Shown here piece after piece: positions 56,340 to 60,529 of a DNA stretch of 60,529 bases (its first letter is position 1; each line of letters begins with the position of its first letter). Below the pieces are notes generated by a model, which was given only the letters and a program-made list of their open reading frames with translations, searched no databases and was not told where the DNA came from. Made by a program: the position numbers and the translations under genes. Origin of the DNA: Micropruina sonneratiae (GTDB taxonomy: Bacteria; Actinomycetota; Actinomycetes; Propionibacteriales; Propionibacteriaceae); assembly GCF_025972045.1 (NCBI RefSeq), contig NZ_JAPDHX010000001.1, positions 602,248 to 662,776 on the forward strand, in the 5' to 3' direction.

Positions 56340-56345
56340 TAGGCT
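56340..56345 (+). promoter_or_regulatory. mutA leaderless promoter -10 box
   Basis: TAGGCT ends 7 nt before ATG 56353. There is no Shine-Dalgarno. Confidence 0.5.
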
Positions 56346-56352
56346 GACGACC

Positions 56353-58206
56353 ATGACCGAATCCCCGCTCACCCTGGCCGGCGACTTCGCCTCGCCGAGC
56401 CGCCAGGATTGGGAGGCCGAGGTCCTCAAGGTGCTCAACAGGCGCCGTCCCGAGGGCAAGGAACTCTCCATCGAGCAGGCCATGAAGCGGTTGACCACGA
56501 CGACCGTGGACGACCTCGTCATCGACCCGCTCTACACCTATTCCGACCGCGACCTGGGGCACCCCGGGGTCACCCCGTTCACTCGCGGCACCAGCCTGCG
56601 CACCGGGACGATCCATTCCTGGGACATCACCCAGCTGCACGAGGATCCGGACGTCGGCTACACCAACGCCGCCGTGCTCACCGACCTCACCCGCGGCGCG
56701 GTCTCGCTGTGGCTGCGCGTCGACCCCGACGCCATCGCACCGGGCGACGTCGCGGGGGTGCTGGCCGGGGTGATGCCCGAGCTGGCCCGGCTGCGGGTCA
56801 GCAGCCGCACCCAGCAGGTCGCCGCCGCCAAGGCACTGGCCGACTTCTGGCGGGCCAGCGGGCACGCCGCCGAGGTCGGGGGCAGCCTCGGCCTGGACGC
56901 CCTCGGGCAGGCCGCCCTGACCGGCGAGGCGCCCGAGTTCGGGCCGCAGCGGGAATGGGTCGCCACCGGGCTGGCCGAGTTCCCGAAGGCCCGGGCGATC
57001 GCCGTCGACAGCCTGCTGTACGACGATGCCGGCGCCGGCGACGTCGACGTGCTGGCCTTCGCGATCGCGACCGGCGTGGAGTACCTGCGTGACCTGGAGG
57101 CCGCCGGGATCAGCCCCGAAGCAGCCTTCACCCAGATCGCGTTCCGGGTGCCGGCCAACGCCGACCAGTTCATGACCATCGCCCGGCTGCGCGCGCTGCG
57201 CCGGCTGTGGGCGAGGGTCGGTGAGGTCAGCGGGGTCCCGGCCGGAGGCCGCGGCGCCATCCAGTTGGCCGTCACCTCGTGGCGGATGATCACCCGCGAC
57301 GACCCGTGGGTGAACCTGCTGCGCGGCACCATCGCCACCTTCGCCGCCGCTACCGGCGGTGCGGAGTCGATCACGGTGCTGCCGCACGACACCGCCTGGG
57401 GCCTGCCGACCGACTTCTCCCGCCGGATGACCCGCAACATTCAGCTGCTGGCCGCCGAGGAGTCGAACCTGGGCCGGGTCGCCGACCCCGCCGGCGGCTC
57501 CTGGTACGTGGAGAGCCTGACCGACCAGCTCGCGCAGCGGGCCTGGGCGCGGTTCACCGAGATCGAGGCGTCCGGGGGTATGGCGAGCGCGCTCGCCGAC
57601 GGCCGGGTCGCCGACTGGATCGCCGACACGGTCGGCAAGCGGGCCACCCGGCTGGCCTCCCGCAAGCAGCCGATCACCGGTGTATCGATGTTCCCGGCCG
57701 CGAACGAGCAGCCGCTGGACGTCCGGCCCCGGCCGGCGCGTCCGGAACAGGGCGGCCTGCAGCCGCATCGCGACAGCGAACTGTTCGAGGCGCTGCGCGA
57801 CCGGGTCGCGGCGTCCGCCACGAAGCCGATCGTGTTCCTCGCCTGCCTGGGCGCCCGTCGTGACTTCGGGCCGCGAGAGCAGTTCACCTCGAACGTGCTG
57901 CAGGTGGCGGGCATCGAGCACCCGAGCAGCGAGGGCGGCACGCCGCCCGAGATCGTCGAGCAGGTCAAGCTGGCCGGCGCGACGAAGGTGATCCTGTGCA
58001 GCTCGGCGAAGGTGTACGCCGCCCAGGCCGTCGAGGTGGCCAGGGCGCTGAAGGACGCCGGCATCAGCAGCGTGTGGATCGCCGGACGCCGCACCGAGAC
58101 AGCCGATGACGCCGCCGCCGACCTCATCGACGGCGAGATCTTCGACGGCATGGACGTCGCCGGCTTCCTGGCCGGCACCCTCGACGAGTTGGGAGTAGCG
58201 CAGTGA
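56353..58206 (+). CDS. mutA: Methylmalonyl-CoA mutase small (beta) subunit
   Basis: A 617-residue non-catalytic subunit that pairs with MutB. It has the same barrel plus cobalamin-domain layout as Mut[60 protein letters not shown], and a degenerate C-terminal B12-like domain ([20 protein letters not shown]) that lacks the DxHxxG signature. That loss is normal for this subunit. ATG 56353 follows TAGGCT by 7 nt. Its stop overlaps the GTG of mutB by 4 nt, so the subunits are translationally coupled. Confidence 0.97.
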   Translation: MTESPLTLAGDFASPSRQDWEAEVLKVLNRRRPEGKELSIEQAMKRLTTTTVDDLVIDPLYTYSDRDLGHPGVTPFTRGTSLRTGTIHSWDITQLHEDPDVGYTNAAVLTDLTRGAVSLWLRVDPDAIAPGDVAGVLAGVMPELARLRVSSRTQQVAAAKALADFWRASGHAAEVGGSLGLDALGQAALTGEAPEFGPQREWVATGLAEFPKARAIAVDSLLYDDAGAGDVDVLAFAIATGVEYLRDLEAAGISPEAAFTQIAFRVPANADQFMTIARLRALRRLWARVGEVSGVPAGGRGAIQLAVTSWRMITRDDPWVNLLRGTIATFAAATGGAESITVLPHDTAWGLPTDFSRRMTRNIQLLAAEESNLGRVADPAGGSWYVESLTDQLAQRAWARFTEIEASGGMASALADGRVADWIADTVGKRATRLASRKQPITGVSMFPAANEQPLDVRPRPARPEQGGLQPHRDSELFEALRDRVAASATKPIVFLACLGARRDFGPREQFTSNVLQVAGIEHPSSEGGTPPEIVEQVKLAGATKVILCSSAKVYAAQAVEVARALKDAGISSVWIAGRRTETADDAAADLIDGEIFDGMDVAGFLAGTLDELGVAQ

Positions 58207-60392
58207 GCGTCCCGCGTTTCGACAGCATCGAGCTGGGGGACGCCGTCCCGCCGGCCGATTCGGCTCAGCAGTGGGAGGACCTGATCGATCAGGTGCCCTC
58301 CTACTCCAAGGGCTGGCAGACCCCGGAGCACATCCTGGTGCCGCCGGTCTTCGACGACGAGGCCCTGCAGGGGCTGGACTTCCTGGGCACCTACCCGGGC
58401 ATCCCGCCGTTCCTGCGCGGCCCCTACGCCACGATGTACGTCAACCAGCCGTGGACGATCCGGCAGTACGCCGGCTTCTCCACCGCCGAGGAGTCAAACG
58501 CGTTCTACCGGCGCAACCTGGCCGCCGGCCAGAAGGGCCTGTCGATCGCCTTCGACCTGGCCACCCACCGCGGCTACGACTCCGACCATCCGCGGGTCAC
58601 CGGCGACGTCGGCATGGCCGGTGTCGCGGTCGATTCGATCCTCGACATGCGGCAGCTGTTCGAGGGCATCCCGCTGGATCAGATGTCGGTGTCGATGACC
58701 ATGAACGGCGCCGTGCTGCCGGTGCTGGCGCTGTACGTGGTCGCGGCCGAGGAGCAGGGGGTGCAGCCGGCCCAACTAGCGGGGACCATCCAGAACGACA
58801 TCCTCAAGGAGTTCATGGTCCGCAACACCTACATCTACCCGCCGGCGCCGTCGATGCGGATCATCTCCGACATCTTCGCGTTCACCAGCGCGAACATGCC
58901 GAAGTTCAACTCGATCTCGATCTCCGGCTACCACATGCAGGAGGCCGGGGCTACCGCCGACATCGAGATGGCCTACACCCTGGCCGACGGCGTGGAGTAC
59001 ATCCGGGCCGGCGAATCGGTGGGCCTGAAGGTCGACCAGTTCGCGCCCCGGCTGAGCTTCTTCTGGGCGGTCGGGATGAACTTCTTCATGGAGGTCGCCA
59101 AGTTCCGCGCCGCCCGGCTGCTGTGGGCCCGGCTGGTGCGCGAGTTCGGGCCGAAGAACCCCAAGTCGATGTCGCTGCGGACGCACTCGCAGACCTCCGG
59201 CTGGTCGCTGACCGCGCAGGACGTGTTCAACAACGTCGGCCGGACCTGCCTGGAGGCGATGGCGGCGACCCAGGGCCACACCCAGTCGCTGCACACCAAC
59301 GCCCTCGACGAGGCGATCGCACTGCCGACCGACTTCTCGGCCCGGATCGCGCGCAACACCCAGCTGTTCATCCAGCAGGAGTCCGGCACCTGCCGGGTCG
59401 TCGACCCGTGGGCCGGCTCGGCCTACGTCGAGCGGCTCACCTACGAGCTGGCGAGCAAGGCGTGGGGGCACATCTCCGAGGTCGAGGCGGCCGGCGGCAT
59501 GGCCAAGGCGATCGAGGCCGGCATCCCGAAGATGCGGATCGAAGAGGCGGCCGCCCGCACCCAGGCCCGGATCGACTCCGGACGCCAGCCGCTGATCGGC
59601 GTCAACAAGTACATCGTCGAGAACGACGAGCCGCCGGAGGTGCTCAAGGTCGACAACAACAAGGTCCGCGAGGAGCAGATCGCCAAGCTGCACCGGCTGC
59701 GCGCCGAGCGCGACGAGGCGGCGGCGACCGAGGCGTTGCAGCGGCTCACCTGGGCCGCGGCCAACCCCGACCCGACCGATCCCGACCGCAACCTGCTCAA
59801 GCTGAGCATCGACGCGGCCCGAGCCAAGGCGTCCGTCGGTGAGATCTCGGCGGCGTTGGAGTCGGAGTTCGGACGGTTCACCGCGCAGATCCGTACGATC
59901 AGTGGCGTGTACCGCAGCGAGACCGGTCAGTCGAAGGGCGTCGAGAAGGCCCGCGAGCTGGTCGAGGAGTTCGAGAAGGCGGAGGGCCGCCGCCCCCGCA
60001 TCCTGGTGGCCAAGATGGGCCAGGACGGCCACGATCGCGGCCAGAAGGTGATCTCCACGGCGTTCGCCGACCTCGGCTTCGACGTCGACGTCGGTCCGCT
60101 GTTCCAGACCCCGGAGGAGGTCGCCCGGCAGGCGGTGGAGGCCGACGTGCACGTCGTCGGCGTCTCGTCGCTGGCCGCCGGGCACCTGACCCTGGTGCCG
60201 GCGTTGCGGGCTGAGCTGGACAAGCTGGGCCGCGAGGACATGATGATCGTCGTCGGCGGCGTCATCCCGGCCCAGGACTTCGACGAGCTGCGGGCCAAGG
60301 GCGCCGACGCCATCTACCCGCCCGGCACGATCATTCCGGACGCCGCGGTCGAGTTGCTGCAGAAGCTGGAGGGCCGACTGAACGCCGCGTGA
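58203..60392 (+). CDS. mutB: Methylmalonyl-CoA mutase large (alpha) catalytic subunit
   Basis: A 729-residue adenosylcobalamin-dependent enzyme interconverting succinyl-CoA and (R)-methylmalonyl-CoA. The substrate barrel has [60 protein letters not shown] and [20 protein letters not shown]. The C-terminal B12-binding domain has [20 protein letters not shown], with DxHxxG and the cobalt ligand His610, followed by [17 protein letters not shown] and the GG motif [14 protein letters not shown]. The GTG start overlaps the mutA stop. This pair is central to propionate fermentation and supports a Propionibacteriaceae-like origin. Confidence 0.98.
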   Translation: MSVPRFDSIELGDAVPPADSAQQWEDLIDQVPSYSKGWQTPEHILVPPVFDDEALQGLDFLGTYPGIPPFLRGPYATMYVNQPWTIRQYAGFSTAEESNAFYRRNLAAGQKGLSIAFDLATHRGYDSDHPRVTGDVGMAGVAVDSILDMRQLFEGIPLDQMSVSMTMNGAVLPVLALYVVAAEEQGVQPAQLAGTIQNDILKEFMVRNTYIYPPAPSMRIISDIFAFTSANMPKFNSISISGYHMQEAGATADIEMAYTLADGVEYIRAGESVGLKVDQFAPRLSFFWAVGMNFFMEVAKFRAARLLWARLVREFGPKNPKSMSLRTHSQTSGWSLTAQDVFNNVGRTCLEAMAATQGHTQSLHTNALDEAIALPTDFSARIARNTQLFIQQESGTCRVVDPWAGSAYVERLTYELASKAWGHISEVEAAGGMAKAIEAGIPKMRIEEAAARTQARIDSGRQPLIGVNKYIVENDEPPEVLKVDNNKVREEQIAKLHRLRAERDEAAATEALQRLTWAAANPDPTDPDRNLLKLSIDAARAKASVGEISAALESEFGRFTAQIRTISGVYRSETGQSKGVEKARELVEEFEKAEGRRPRILVAKMGQDGHDRGQKVISTAFADLGFDVDVGPLFQTPEEVARQAVEADVHVVGVSSLAAGHLTLVPALRAELDKLGREDMMIVVGGVIPAQDFDELRAKGADAIYPPGTIIPDAAVELLQKLEGRLNAA

Positions 60393-60402
60393 TCGTCCGG
60401 GC

Positions 60403-60432
60403 GAGGCGTCCGGGTCACGCCTCACCGTGACC
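60403..60432 (+). terminator. Two mutually exclusive hairpins downstream of mutB
   Basis: GAGGCGT-N7-ACGCCTC (60403-60423) and GGTCACG-N6-CGTGACC (60413-60432) are both perfect 7-bp stems, and they overlap so that only one can form. They begin 10 nt after the mutB stop. Simple termination is the plainest reading; a switch between two folds is possible. Confidence 0.45.
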
Positions 60433-60529
60433 GTTTCGCCGGCCGTGGGGGGGGGGGGGGGGGGGGGGGGGGGGGGCGGGCCGCGGGGGGGGGGGGGCCC
60501 CGCGCCGCGGCGCCCCGCCGGCGCGCGGG
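60433..60529. other. Window-end low-complexity GC sequence
   Basis: A run of 30 G (60447-60476) and another of 13 G (60485-60497) lie in pure G/C sequence to the window end. No gene is present. It mirrors the G run at the other end and looks like assembly or sequencing artefact. Confidence 0.75.

Noticed and set aside
56158-56352. A complete small gene between the APH-fold gene and mutA
   Set aside because: The only open stretch is 36 codons without a ribosome site, better read as a remnant or chance.

Overview
The window reads as about 60 kb of chromosome from a high-GC Gram-positive bacterium (Actinobacteria), most likely in or near the Propionibacteriaceae. The evidence is: a heterodimeric B12-dependent methylmalonyl-CoA mutase (mutA-mutB) whose cobalt-ligand histidine falls at residue 610, the number I recall for the Propionibacterium shermanii enzyme; a guaB plus guaB3 pair; the actinobacterial block pcrA / M23 peptidase / sucC-sucD / PerM (DUF6350) / purN-purH / DUF3017; and many genes that start 6-9 nt downstream of a TAGGCT-like -10 box, the signature of leaderless mRNAs. 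Both window ends run into long G homopolymers and GC-only low-complexity sequence, so the outermost ~100 bases are probably assembly artefact. I see no prophage, CRISPR array, rRNA or tRNA, and no clear new defence or biosynthetic system. Most of the window is core metabolism.

Layout. 0.1-2.6 kb: an oligopeptide-type ABC substrate-binding lipoprotein divergent from a FadR-type GntR regulator, with several inverted repeats between them. 2.7-12.1 kb: purine and sulfur metabolism (guaB, guaB3, chorismate mutase, a damaged GNAT-Nudix pair, a WYL regulator divergent from a TIGR03086 protein across a perfect operator-like palindrome, cysE, cysK, guaA). 12.1-21.1 kb: a CASTOR/POLLUX-like ion channel, an S9 peptidase, ribokinase, a decayed FAD-oxidase pseudogene, an unusual YgjV-like/acyltransferase-like fusion, and a nucleoside hydrolase plus CNT transporter operon. 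21.3-25.6 kb: an envelope-stress-like cluster with three PspC domains, a LiaF-like domain, a histidine kinase and a NarL-type response regulator. 25.6-37.3 kb: the conserved pcrA to purH block. 37.4-45.2 kb: a P-loop kinase, an acyl-CoA synthetase, malate dehydrogenase, a phosphatase, and a large secreted alpha-amylase with three X25-like modules and an orphan pullulanase-type tail. 45.2-56.2 kb: a phosphoribosyltransferase, PPOX flavoprotein, broken VOC gene, two aldo/keto reductases, purU, icd, an orphan AAA ATPase, a glycosyltransferase, a CorC-type transporter and an APH-fold kinase. 56.4-60.4 kb: mutA-mutB.

How they fit together. Central carbon genes (sucCD, mdh, icd, mutAB) supply the succinyl-CoA/methylmalonyl-CoA branch used in propionate metabolism. 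GuaB, GuaA, PurN, PurH and PurU cover purine and formyl-folate steps, and nucleoside uptake, hydrolysis and ribokinase make a salvage route. CysE and CysK make cysteine. The most interesting non-gene signals are the leaderless promoter pattern, a 22-bp perfect inverted repeat enclosing a LacI-type operator-like site at 5.5 kb, a nested palindrome at 31.4 kb, and a 62-nt hairpin between icd and an aldo/keto reductase gene.
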